From Pseudomonas helleri (GTDB lineage: Bacteria > Pseudomonadota > Gammaproteobacteria > Pseudomonadales > Pseudomonadaceae): a stretch of 64,000 nucleotides of DNA. The notes beneath the pieces were generated by a model. That model worked only from the letters and a program-made list of their open reading frames with translations. It was not told where the DNA came from and did no database searches. Positions 27,553 to 34,966 of this stretch are shown one piece after another. The translations under genes and the position numbers were made by a program. Location of the stretch: positions 1 through 64,000 of the forward strand of contig NZ_WIWC01000005.1 of assembly GCF_009600315.1 (NCBI RefSeq). Reading direction: 5' to 3'. How positions within the stretch are numbered: position 1 is the first letter of the stretch; the number at the start of each line of letters is the position of its first letter.

Positions 27553-28605
27553 TCAGATGCCCATCAACTCCTGGACCCAGTGCGCAAACACCGGTGCCTC
27601 TGCCGAACCACTCATCAAACCCGGCATTGCGCCGCGCTGCATGGCCGTTCTTGCCTCACGTGGCGGCATGCCAAAGGCCTTGCGAAAAAGCCGGCTGAAG
27701 TGGGCCTCGTCTGCAAAACCGTGCTCGTAAGCAACATCTGCGATTCGTCGGTTGCTGTTACACGGCTCAAACAACGCAAACAGGCACCGGCGAAGACGAC
27801 GTTGAAGGAGGTAGTGACGAACACCGCCATATGTTTCGAATGCTCGATAAAGCTGGCTACGCGACACGCCCAGCTCCTTGGCCAAGACTGCGGGCGTGAG
27901 GTTGTCGCGATGTAAATTCTGCTCGATATATAGGCGCGCTCGGCGCCCCATAGGGGCTGGCCAGCCACGAGCTACCACAGCGTTGCAAGCGGCCACAAGA
28001 GACATACAGGCTGCCACCATGCCTAGCAATGGCATGCTGAGACTGAATGCGTGCTCCATTGCAAACCGGGGCGTGGCCACGGCCAGTGATGACAGCAGGC
28101 TACCCAGTAATGCGCCCGACGCCGTTTCCCTGCGCAAGACCAAACCATGTAACTGCCCAGTGTCCGGCAGCAATGGTGCAAGCGTTGTACGAGGAATCAA
28201 CAGGCTGACACCTTCGCTCGCCGCCAGGCGAAAATCCGCCGGCTGCGACAGATCAAGCATCACCACGTCAAACGCACGCACGCGCAGCCCATTGCTACAC
28301 GCCAAACCTTTTTGTAAAGGTAGATGAAGCAGGTAATGGTCTAGGGTGCACCATCCCAGACGAGCGGCATCGCGCCGATAACGCGCCCCGTCAAGGCGCC
28401 CGCTACAGAGCAGAAAACGACTAAAGTGATAGACCGTCACCGAGGCTGAAAAAACTTCTCTTTCCGAAGCCATCGCGTCAAACAGGATATTGATGTCCCG
28501 TTGCCAAATCTCAAACCCTTGATCGTCTGGCACATCTGTTGTCGTACGGTGAAACGTTGGAATCGCCGTAGAACCGCTCTCACCCTTAGCAAAATAAAAC
28601 TCCAT
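27553..28605 (-). CDS. AraC-family regulator of the DUF2589 cassette (putative)
   Basis: This 350-residue regulator has an N-terminal AraC-binding-like domain (about 10-210) and a C-terminal AraC HTH domain (about 235-330). The two HTH motifs are TPAVLAKELGVSRSQLYRAF and IADVAYEHGFADEAHFSRLF, the latter a typical signature. It lies directly upstream of, and on the same strand as, the DUF2589 operon. Direct repeats of the AraC type lie in the 167-bp gap. It is probably a local activator with a small-molecule or stress signal; the signal cannot be read. Confidence 0.85.
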   Translation of the reverse strand: MEFYFAKGESGSTAIPTFHRTTTDVPDDQGFEIWQRDINILFDAMASEREVFSASVTVYHFSRFLLCSGRLDGARYRRDAARLGWCTLDHYLLHLPLQKGLACSNGLRVRAFDVVMLDLSQPADFRLAASEGVSLLIPRTTLAPLLPDTGQLHGLVLRRETASGALLGSLLSSLAVATPRFAMEHAFSLSMPLLGMVAACMSLVAACNAVVARGWPAPMGRRARLYIEQNLHRDNLTPAVLAKELGVSRSQLYRAFETYGGVRHYLLQRRLRRCLFALFEPCNSNRRIADVAYEHGFADEAHFSRLFRKAFGMPPREARTAMQRGAMPGLMSGSAEAPVFAHWVQELMGI

Positions 28606-28959
28606 TACATCGCCCCATCCATGATTGAATCGGTAACTTGCTTACAGTGAGATCGGTGACGCCGCCACTAATTTGACATCATGTAACAATCTTGATATTG
28701 CAGCCATGCGCCTCTGCACTCGTAGTAACGACGCCAGCAAATGCGTACCTTCCCCGCCCCCAGAGAGATATGGACATTGAAAACAATACTCGGCGTCATA
28801 TGGGCGTAAAAAGTGCTCCGAACAGACAGTCAATGCGTTCCGGCAGCCTGGGTCAAAATCGCAATAGCGACGAACCCTGGTGTGCATCCGCCTACCAACC
28901 TAAAACAATCCTCCCCAAGCCTCCGGTTCCCAATTCATAACAATCAACTCCCCCGCCAC
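28606..28959. other. Interval without a supported gene
   Basis: This is the boundary between the cassette and the prophage remnant. A minus-strand frame at 28642-28887 is Cys-rich and lacks a ribosome site and domain; I do not accept it as a gene. Nothing else is recognisable. Confidence 0.4.
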
Positions 28960-29475
28960 CTAAGCCTTGCCCTGCCGCTGATTGGTGGTCGTGTACCGGA
29001 TCTCGGTCGTCTCAAAGTGAAACCCTTCAAGCACCCGCTGAATATCCGGATGGACGTTGATGCTGACCATCACCTTGCCTTTGCAGCGCCGCATAAAATC
29101 AGCCATGCGCTCATAGTTTTCAAACGGGAAGTCGACGCCGTATCCAGCGGTCTGCCAGTAAGGTGGATCCATGTAGTGGAAGCTGTGCGGCCGGTCGTAG
29201 CGCTCGGCGCACTCAAGCCAGGGCAGGTTTTCGACGTAGGTGCCGGACAGGCGCTGCCAGGCAGCAGACAGGTTTTCTTCAATGCGCAGCAGGTTGATTG
29301 CTGGAGCTGGTGTTGCGGTACCGAAGCTTTGACCTGAGACCTTGCCACCGAAGGCATGGTGCTGCAGGTAAAAGAAACGAGCAGCGAGCTGGATGTCGGT
29401 CAGGGTTTCGGGGCGGGTCATTTTTTGCCACTCGAAAATCTGCCGTGAGCTGAGTGCCCATTTGAATTGACGCAC
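28960..29475 (-). pseudogene. D12-class adenine-specific DNA methyltransferase, C-terminal fragment
   Basis: About 171 residues remain of a phage-type Dam (N6-adenine methyltransferase, normally about 270-290 residues). The catalytic DPPY motif is intact in FHYMDPPYW and the C-terminal half (KGKVMVSINVHPDIQRVL) continues to a normal stop. The N-terminal AdoMet-binding FxGxG region is missing. The frame is contiguous with the upstream gpD fragment except for a TGA at 29479-29481, so this is a deletion junction within the prophage. It is almost certainly inactive. Confidence 0.75.
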
Positions 29476-29478
29476 GAA

Positions 29479-29787
29479 TCATTCCAAGTGGTTCTTGTCG
29501 CTGACTTTGCCACGGATCACCAGCGTGTCGGGTGGGCCGGACAGTTCGACCTCGTCCACGGTGTAGCGCCCGAGCCGGATTAAAGCGCTGCCGTTGTAGC
29601 CGAGGAACACTTCAATGCTGGCCCCGCGATTGGGCAGCGTCACGGCGTTGTCACGGTCATCAATGCGCAGCTCAAAGTCGTCGGACTCCACCCCGGGTTT
29701 GTCGGTGGTGCGCAGCAACAGCAGGCGGTCATTGATCAGTGCGGTGATGTCGGCACCCTCTGCGACGACGCGGAAGGTGGGTGTCAT
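29479..29787 (-). pseudogene. Phage late control protein D (gpD), N-terminal fragment
   Basis: This is the first 102 residues of a P2-type gpD tail protein (normally over 300 residues). It begins MTPTFRVVAEGADIT, and the segment ELRIDDRDNAVTLPNRGA followed by LGYNGSALIRLGRYTVDEVE is typical of the gpD first domain. A good GGAGG site lies 4 bp before the ATG. The reading frame stops at a TGA where the methyltransferase fragment begins, consistent with a deletion that joined two late genes. Confidence 0.75.
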
Positions 29788-29802
29788 ATATCCTCCAGAC
29801 GG

Positions 29803-29827
29803 CAAAAGCCCCGCACAGGGCGGGGCT
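29803..29827 (-). terminator. Terminator upstream of the gpD fragment
   Basis: AGCCCCGC (29807-29814) pairs with GCGGGGCT (29820-29827), followed by TTTTG on the minus strand. It would stop transcription arriving from the gpX side, just before gpD. Confidence 0.65.
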
Positions 29828-29951
29828 GGAATTTAAAAAACGTCAATTTTTACTGCCTCGGAAGACCGCACGTCATTCGACGAGACTCGGGCCTAGGCGA
29901 TAAATTAGGGATGGAGTAGGTTTAAATCCTTTTTAAAAATGGGCTCTCATC

Positions 29952-30230
29952 ATGCGCAGCACACAACAATTCAGCATCACGCTACCCAACCAAATGACCG
30001 AGGCGGTAAAAGCCAAGGTAGCAGCGGGTGAATACGCGACTGAAAGTGAAGTGATTCGCGACGGACTGCGTGCTCTGATGGCACGTGACCGCGTTCTTGA
30101 GAACTGGCTAGTGGGCCAAGTCGCTCCGGCATACGACGCCTTGAAAGCTGATCCCTCGCAAGCACTAAGCTTCGACGAAGTGCGCGCGCGGCTTGCCGCA
30201 GAACATCAAAGCACCACGCCCCAATCGTAA
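29952..30230 (+). CDS. parD: ParD-family antitoxin
   Basis: This 92-residue antitoxin of a ParDE type II module has an N-terminal ribbon-helix-helix DNA-binding part (QFSITLPNQMTEAVKAKVAAGEYATESEVIRDGLR) and a C-terminal toxin-neutralising tail. Its stop overlaps the toxin start (TAATG). It is intact, while the toxin gene is frameshifted. It lies in the opposite orientation to the surrounding phage genes, between gpX and gpD remnants, and so appears inserted. The antitoxin is expected to autorepress its promoter at about 29880-29950. Confidence 0.88.
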   Translation: MRSTQQFSITLPNQMTEAVKAKVAAGEYATESEVIRDGLRALMARDRVLENWLVGQVAPAYDALKADPSQALSFDEVRARLAAEHQSTTPQS

Positions 30231-30536
30231 TGGGATACACGGTCGAATTTGCACCGCAAGCCCTGGAGCAATTGACGGCGCTTTATCGTTATATTGCCTC
30301 TGCCGCCACGCCACAGATTGCCCAGCCTTATACCGATGCCATCGTGACGCATTGCTCATAGCTTCAAACACCGAGGCAATCTGCGCGACGACATTCGCCC
30401 ACGGTTGCGGATCACGAACTATCGCAAGCGTGCGGTCATTGCCTTTGCCGTTGAAGCCAAACGGGTCTACATCCTGGGTATTTATTATGGCGGGCTAGAC
30501 TTCGAATCAGATCTGCAATCCGATTTGGATGACTAA
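30230..30536 (+). pseudogene. parE: ParE-family toxin, frameshifted
   Basis: The frame opens with GYTVEFAPQALEQLTALYRY, typical of RelE/ParE gyrase-poisoning toxins, then meets TAG at 30359-30361. From 30369 the next frame continues the family sequence (HRGNLRDDIRPRLRITNYRK, then RVYILGIYYGGLDFE) to a normal TAA at 30534-30536. One net base separates the halves. The C-terminal residues needed for ParE folding are lost from the first product, so the toxin should be inactive, barring programmed frameshifting or a sequence error. Confidence 0.8.
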
Positions 30537-30685
30537 CCCCACAGCATCACCACCTCATCACTCGGTACCGGCAAATCCGGCAGGTGAATAATCACCCCCA
30601 CCCGAAACGGCTGCGCCTCATCGGCCAGCCCTTGGTTGGCATCGAGCACGACTTCGACGGTGCCGTTGAAGTGGCCGTAGTAGTT
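30533..30685 (-). pseudogene. Phage tail protein X (gpX), N-terminally truncated
   Basis: The minus strand encodes YYGHFNGTVEVVLDAN, then a GLAD..LP.G-like part ending VVMLWG, matching the LysM-like P2 gpX family (YYGRTEGVVETVL and C-terminal NLWE). An in-frame TAG at 30686-30688 removes the first 15 or so residues. Its stop codon overlaps the parE stop on the other strand. Gene order X then D agrees with P2-like tails. Confidence 0.7.
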
Positions 30686-30762
30686 CTATTTATTACTGGT
30701 GCGGCTTTTTGAAAAACAGGAGTAAGCGAATCAAGGGCTTTGTCGTCGGGTGTATTACTCAT
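30592..30762 (-). pseudogene. Chimeric small frame: phage gene start fused out of frame to gpX
   Basis: This is a 56-codon frame starting MSNTPDDKALDSLTPVFQKA behind a CTGGAG site. Its first 27 residues look like the start of an unidentified phage protein. From about 30683 it runs through gpX sequence in the wrong frame to a TGA. It most likely marks a deletion joining two late genes and is not a functional product. Confidence 0.4.
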
Positions 30763-30778
30763 AAGTTCTCCAGGACAT

Positions 30779-30802
30779 TAAAAAACCCGCACAAGGCGGG
30801 TT
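30779..30802 (-). terminator. Terminator after the 82-residue phage-region gene
   Basis: AACCCGC (30784-30790) pairs with GCGGGTT (30796-30802), and a T6 run follows on the minus strand. It lies 42 bp after the stop of the gene at 30845. Confidence 0.8.
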
Positions 30803-30844
30803 CAGCAGAAAACATAACTTAATTTAAATTTTATCGATCGAACT

Positions 30845-31093
30845 TCAAGGCAGTGAATTATAAGCAGCAAGGAAGCGCTGATAAGATATTTCATCGTCAG
30901 GACCGGACGGCCCACCATCACCTCCAATAATATCTATCAACTCATATAGAGTATATTCAGTGAGCAGCGGATTAAGTAAAGTGGGTTCTACCTTGACCTC
31001 AAAATTACTAAATGTCACGGGATCGCCCGTAAGGGCTGATGTTTCAAACTTAAGCTTTATCGCAGCTAGCTGGACAGATGTTAATAATCCCAC
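30845..31093 (-). CDS. Hypothetical protein in prophage remnant
   Basis: This 82-residue protein starts with GTG at 31093, directly behind a perfect AAGGAGGT ribosome site with 5-bp spacing, and has its own terminator. The sequence (MGLLTSVQLAAIKLKFETSA...) has a hydrophobic N-terminal helix and an acidic Gly/Pro/Asp-rich loop. It has no known domain. Base composition is AT-richer than the flanking phage genes, suggesting a separate cargo (moron-like) gene. The signals argue for real expression. Confidence 0.6.
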   Translation of the reverse strand: MGLLTSVQLAAIKLKFETSALTGDPVTFSNFEVKVEPTLLNPLLTEYTLYELIDIIGGDGGPSGPDDEISYQRFLAAYNSLP

Positions 31094-31243
31094 CGAACAC
31101 CTCCTTTCAAATTACTGAAATAACTAGTTAAGCAGCTGACTTTTGTCCCACGCACAAACTTTCGGCCCGATAAAAATAACTGTCAACTGTCACTTTTTAC
31201 AGTTGACAAAGACATAAAATCGGGCAAGAGAAGTTCAAATAAA

Positions 31244-31806
31244 TCAATGCCTATGGTTCGGGCTATTACCATCGGTGTCGATAATTTTGCCGAGGCCCGT
31301 GATGTCGCCTATTACGTTTAAAGTACCGATGATTCTCACCGGGCCGGTCAAGTCGATGGCGCCGGCTATTAATGTCACGGCGCTATCCGTCACCATCGCC
31401 GAGCTGCCCCCCACCGCAATGGTCACGGTGCCGTTGGGCAAGGTGATGCTGTAGCTCTTGGCCTGCCAGTCGTAGACCAGCGAGCCGCCATCATCAAACC
31501 GCCACACTTCAACGTGGTCGCGGTTGTCCGGCGGTGCCCCGGCGTCGCCTATAAGCCCGGCACAAAGGTGCCCATGCCCGCTTGGCCGCTGGGGTTAAAC
31601 AGCACGCCTTGCTCGCCAAGGCTCGGTGAGCGCCAGTGCCGGGCCTTGCCCGCTGCCACGCTGTGCCATCGCACCCAGGCGCTGGTCCAGTTGCCGGTAA
31701 AGACCCTGCAAGCCGGTGGCGATGCCGTCAAGTCCACGGCGACCACGTAGCACGGGATCAGCATGGCCGCGATCATCCGGTCATGCTCGGCGGTGGCGTA
31801 GCTCAT
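31244..31806 (-). pseudogene. Phage baseplate assembly protein V (gpV), frameshifted
   Basis: The first frame (MSYATAEHDRMIAAMLIP to TFVPGL) stops at a TAG near 31549. Shifting by one base gives GDAGAPPDNRDHVEVWRF and the rest of gpV, with the beta-helical tip and C-terminal HxH-type end NHRH. A single lost base (TTATA-GGC for an expected TTATAT-GGC) explains the break. The protein would be the central spike of a P2/Mu-type contractile tail; as written it is dead. It overlaps the next gene upstream by 4 bp. Confidence 0.8.
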
Positions 31807-32250
31807 TGCAGATCCTCGGGGGCGTCGTAGTCCTCACGGTTGACGCTGATTAGCAGCGATCCGGGCGGCTCATCGGGCCACGGCCACGACAGCTCACCGA
31901 GGTAGACGGTTTGTGTCCACTCGACCAGCCACACGGTGTAGCCGTCCAGTTCAGGACGCGTCCAGTCTTGGGTCGAGCGCTGGAACTCTGCGGCTTGCAC
32001 GGGCAAGCCCCAGTATTGAGCGCGTAATAACACGGCCAGCTGGGTAGCCAGATGCACTGCTTGCGGATAGTGGTCGGCGCGGATCACGTCGACAAACGAT
32101 CTCGGCAATGTCGAGAAACACGGCGGGCAGCGGGATGTGGTGCTAAACGTCAGGCCAGAAGCCGACCATTTGTACACCCGGCAAATGCTGCTCAATGTAC
32201 TGCTCGATGGCCTGATACAACCGGTCGAGGCTAAAGGGTTGCTCAGACAC
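31803..32250 (-). pseudogene. Phage gp37-like tail protein, degraded
   Basis: A GTG start at 32250 (VSEQPFSLDRLYQAIEQYIE...) reads to an in-frame TAG at 32143-32145. The sequence continues after it (HHIPLPAVFLDIAEI) and then shifts frame into DVIRADHYPQAVHLATQLAV to a stop at 31803. The pattern suggests a Mu gp37/DUF1834-like tail completion protein. At least one nonsense change and one internal deletion or frameshift are present. Confidence 0.55.
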
Positions 32251-32908
32251 GGCGCGTCCCCTTCAAGTATTTTTGCAGTTTGAAGTTCATCTCTTGCTTG
32301 AGGATCTGCATCAAACGGTCGTCGGCTTTGCGGCTCCAGGCTTCAAAGTGGGGCCGCACCGCTTCCAGTGAGATTTTGGCTTTGGGCAGCGGAAAGCGGT
32401 CGCTGTTTTCACCCACAAATCCAGAGCTGGGCCCGGTCTGTGAAGTGACGTTGCTGTCAGGGTAATCCGCCGGGTCAAAGTGTTTGCTCGCGGTGCGAAT
32501 CCACACTTCGGCCTGATTGCCGTAGACCTTTTTATAAAACGCGCCCTGGTAACGCAGCCCGGCCACGGACACCCCGGTTCTGGTCTGCCGGGCGCGCCCG
32601 GCCCGGCTGGCTTCCAGCGGGTTGATGCCGAACCACAACTTGCCGCGCAGTGCGCCGCCGTCCACCGGGTAGCTGCGCAAGCGTTGGCGCACCGCTTTGA
32701 CCGCGATGCGTTCATGCTTGCCCACGGCCCGGGCGATGTGGGAGCGTAACCAGCCCAGGGTTTTGTTGATCGCCCGGCGCTGCGCTTTGGCGGCAGCGCC
32801 GGGCACCAAGGTGGCCAAGTCTGCAAAGGCTTTGAGGTCTTCGGCTGAGGCCTGAATATGCAGCATGCCGCTGTTCTTTTTGACTTCACTGAAACTGCCA
32901 ATATTCAT
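32243..32908 (-). CDS. Phage minor tail protein Z-like / tail completion protein
   Basis: This 221-residue Lys/Arg/Ala-rich protein is intact. The pattern (MLHIQASAEDLKAFADLATLV, then AQRRAINKTLGWLRSHIARAV) resembles the phage minor tail protein Z (gpZ) or prophage tail family. Position between a head-tail joining gene and tail completion remnants supports this. The preceding gene overlaps by 4 bp (32905-32908). Met15 is an alternative start. The virion around it is degraded, so it is probably not functional in particle assembly. Confidence 0.6.
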   Translation of the reverse strand: MNIGSFSEVKKNSGMLHIQASAEDLKAFADLATLVPGAAAKAQRRAINKTLGWLRSHIARAVGKHERIAVKAVRQRLRSYPVDGGALRGKLWFGINPLEASRAGRARQTRTGVSVAGLRYQGAFYKKVYGNQAEVWIRTASKHFDPADYPDSNVTSQTGPSSGFVGENSDRFPLPKAKISLEAVRPHFEAWSRKADDRLMQILKQEMNFKLQKYLKGTRRV

Positions 32909-33225
32909 GGGCGTTTGCTCATGATCAGGGACACCAGCCCGTCTCCGCTGGGTTCCAGTTGCAACAGGTCGTAATCGCCGCCACCGTCCAGCGCAGGCAG
33001 GTCGATGGTGACTTTAAGGCCTTTGTTCAGGCCGTCCGAGTCCGCGACCCGCACGATAAAATGCGGTTCGCGCAGGCCGGTATTGAGGCGACCGATTTGC
33101 GGCTGTTTCCACGGCGCTGAGAACATGCCCAGCACCGGCTCGGCGCGGCCTTCAATGTGGCCGGTGTCGGCCAGCACGTCGAAGATCACGCTGTCGATGT
33201 CGGCCACCAGATCGCGGATGCCCAC
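32905..33225 (-). CDS. Phage head-tail joining/attachment protein
   Basis: This 106-residue protein starts with GTG at 33225 behind GGAG (8-bp spacing). The sequence IRDLVADIDSVIFDVLADTG..., with GMFSAPWKQPQI and a C-terminal ending SLIMSKRP, resembles lambda FII-like head-tail joining proteins. It lies directly after the major capsid E remnant, as in lambdoid head modules. The gene itself looks intact. Confidence 0.6.
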   Translation of the reverse strand: MGIRDLVADIDSVIFDVLADTGHIEGRAEPVLGMFSAPWKQPQIGRLNTGLREPHFIVRVADSDGLNKGLKVTIDLPALDGGGDYDLLQLEPSGDGLVSLIMSKRP

Positions 33226-33227
33226 GG

Positions 33228-33395
33228 TTACAGCTCCAGCAGGATCTGCGCGCGCGGTCGGGTGCAGATGTGCAGCGGGTTGGACTGCGCTTCGCCGGCC
33301 ATGCCTTTGTTGAACGGCATCGGCTTGATCTTGCTGTAGTACGGAATGCCCTGGGTGTTGACCGTTTCCATATAGTCGGCCGGGGCGAAGGCTGG
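33228..33395 (-). pseudogene. Phage major capsid protein E, C-terminal remnant
   Basis: Only the last 55 or so residues survive: PAFAPADYMETVNTQGIPYY... and QSNPLHICTRPRAQILLEL, matching the C-terminus of lambda gpE-type major capsid proteins (PAFAPADYIETVNTQ in lambda). The remainder is cut off at about 33396, where plus-strand coding sequence begins. This is the left-most sign of a head module. Confidence 0.75.
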
Positions 33396-33496
33396 CCGTC
33401 CAAGGCTTCCACAAGGACTACATTATCGATCGCGGCCTGTTCGTCGACCCAGCCACCGGCGCCGAAGAATGGCGCGACATCAACAAAACGAACTAA
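33392..33496 (+). pseudogene. Fragment of an unidentified coding sequence
   Basis: The plus strand reads LAVQGFHKDYIIDRGLFVDP..., ending EEWRDINKTN and a TAA. Codon usage is strongly Pseudomonas-like (G/C third positions), so this is probably the last 34 codons of a real gene. It faces opposite to the adjoining capsid fragment, which indicates an inversion or deletion junction at about 33395. I do not recognise the family. Confidence 0.35.
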
Positions 33497-33635
33497 GTGC
33501 GACTAATAGGTAATAGCATATGCCCCATATGAGGCAGAAGCATTGGTCGGGGCAAACGGTGCGGAACTTATAGACTTATACCGGAAATTGGTCGCTTAAT
33601 TCTCGACTACTCTTTAAATCTCTTACAGAGCTAAA

Positions 33636-33884
33636 TCATTGAACCGCCCAGGTATTGTTTCGAAGAAATTCGTCCTTGAAACAAGCAAACGGGACCACAT
33701 AGGTCTCCCCATTTATCTCGATACCATGGGCAGGAACAAGCATTGACTCAGAAGCGGAAACTTTACCTCCCTCATGCTTAAATGGATTAGATACCTGAGA
33801 CATTCCTGGCAATCCGTCCGACTCATAAAGATAGAGCTTTGATTCTAGCTGCCAATCCTCAAGCCCTATTGGTAGCAGTACCAA
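33636..33884 (-). CDS. Hypothetical protein
   Basis: This is an 82-residue frame with a TTG start at 33884 and no obvious ribosome site; a later start (Met28, in SNPFKHEGGK) is possible. The content (GIEINGETYVVPFACFKDEF) is protein-like. The low-GC setting fits imported cargo of the prophage region. No family recognised. The interval 33497-33635 before it holds nothing I can name. Confidence 0.4.
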   Translation of the reverse strand: MVLLPIGLEDWQLESKLYLYESDGLPGMSQVSNPFKHEGGKVSASESMLVPAHGIEINGETYVVPFACFKDEFLRNNTWAVQ

Positions 33885-34167
33885 ACTGCTTCAACAACCA
33901 TTCACGGTTGGTTATTTTTTCTATGAATTTAAAATAGTCTAATAGGTGCTAAATAAAGGCAGCACTTAATCGAAATACTTCTTTGCGACCAAGCTTATTA
34001 AACCCTCGTGATTTTTTACCACGTTTCCGCCCACGCGCTGAGACGGCTTGAGGTACTTATGAAGATAAACTGGAAGAAGCTCCATCGATGCCGAGAGGGA
34101 CAACAACGTAGAGAAAAAATGAAAAAAACATCTTCTTCATAATAAAGTCTGGTAGTCGCAATCGAGG
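33885..34167. other. AT-rich interval without a supported gene
   Basis: AT-rich sequence between two cargo genes. Short frames here lack ribosome sites and domains. No repeat or terminator is obvious. Confidence 0.4.
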
Positions 34168-34791
34168 TTAGTATTTGCTCATTTGTGAAGCAGAAGACCA
34201 ACCCCCTACGATGTGATATATAACACCGACCCCAAGCACAAGAATCATGTTTGGCCAAAATTTCTTTTCTTGGCTTGACTCCCAGCCATGAAGGTTTTCA
34301 GCCAATGACTCTAATGAGTTATTCACCAGTCCATCGGCAAAAACAATTCCAAAAGGCCGAGACGCTTTTCGAGCATAAGCAATTGGACCCTTGCTATATT
34401 GAACTACAGCATCATCACTCAACATCTTAACGGATTTAATATTATCGAGAGCCTTCAGAAGCTCTTCTTTTGATAGCTTAGACTTAACTTCCACTACGCC
34501 ATACACGGACTCAACCGGAAACACTTGAACGGTGTCGCTGTACAAAAGAGGTATGCCATTCATGCGATCGAATATTATCAAATCTCTCTGCTTTGATACC
34601 TCTCCATGCGAGCTGACAATCTCCCCTGTGCCGAGCCCGTATTTCGATGGCATACGATCAGACGCTAGAAAGTCTCGAAGAGCTCCCTCACGAAAACTTC
34701 CTTTATTTCCTTGGTGCTCATACATGGCCGAGACATTGAAATCACTGATTATCTTTGCGCTAACACCTCTGAAAATCCGTTTAACTTCCAT
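34168..34791 (-). CDS. DUF6602-like protein with PD-(D/E)xK-type nuclease signature
   Basis: This protein is 207 residues from the ATG at 34791 (an in-frame TTG at 34809 is possible). It has the DUF6602 pattern: GSFREGALRDFLA (31-43), then YGLGTGEIVSSHGEVSKQRDLIIFD (51-75), then PVESVYGVVEVKSKL (92-106). Asp70 and Glu101-x-Lys103 fit the core of the restriction-endonuclease-like fold, and Glu36 may be the helix acid. A C-terminal hydrophobic segment (MILVLGVGVIYHIVGGW) could anchor it to the membrane. It is AT-rich cargo beside tRNA-Pro, with no methyltransferase partner. A defence role is inference. Confidence 0.6.
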   Translation of the reverse strand: MEVKRIFRGVSAKIISDFNVSAMYEHQGNKGSFREGALRDFLASDRMPSKYGLGTGEIVSSHGEVSKQRDLIIFDRMNGIPLLYSDTVQVFPVESVYGVVEVKSKLSKEELLKALDNIKSVKMLSDDAVVQYSKGPIAYARKASRPFGIVFADGLVNNSLESLAENLHGWESSQEKKFWPNMILVLGVGVIYHIVGGWSSASQMSKY

Positions 34792-34966
34792 GACCCGCCC
34801 CCAATCCAAAGTTTAAAGACCCTATCGTGCACGAAACAAGACGATCTTCGAATACAGAACTTAGATCTCCCCCTTCAAAGTCAGCCGCTATAGCGGAAAG
34901 GACGAAGTCAAGCCTGAAATTAAGTGCCATCACGGATACTCAATAAGCGTCGGCAATGATCAGTAG

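Noticed and set aside
28642..28887. Cys-rich minus-strand frame upstream of the cassette AraC gene
   Set aside because: No ribosome site, no recognisable family, and the frame is short; treated as non-coding.
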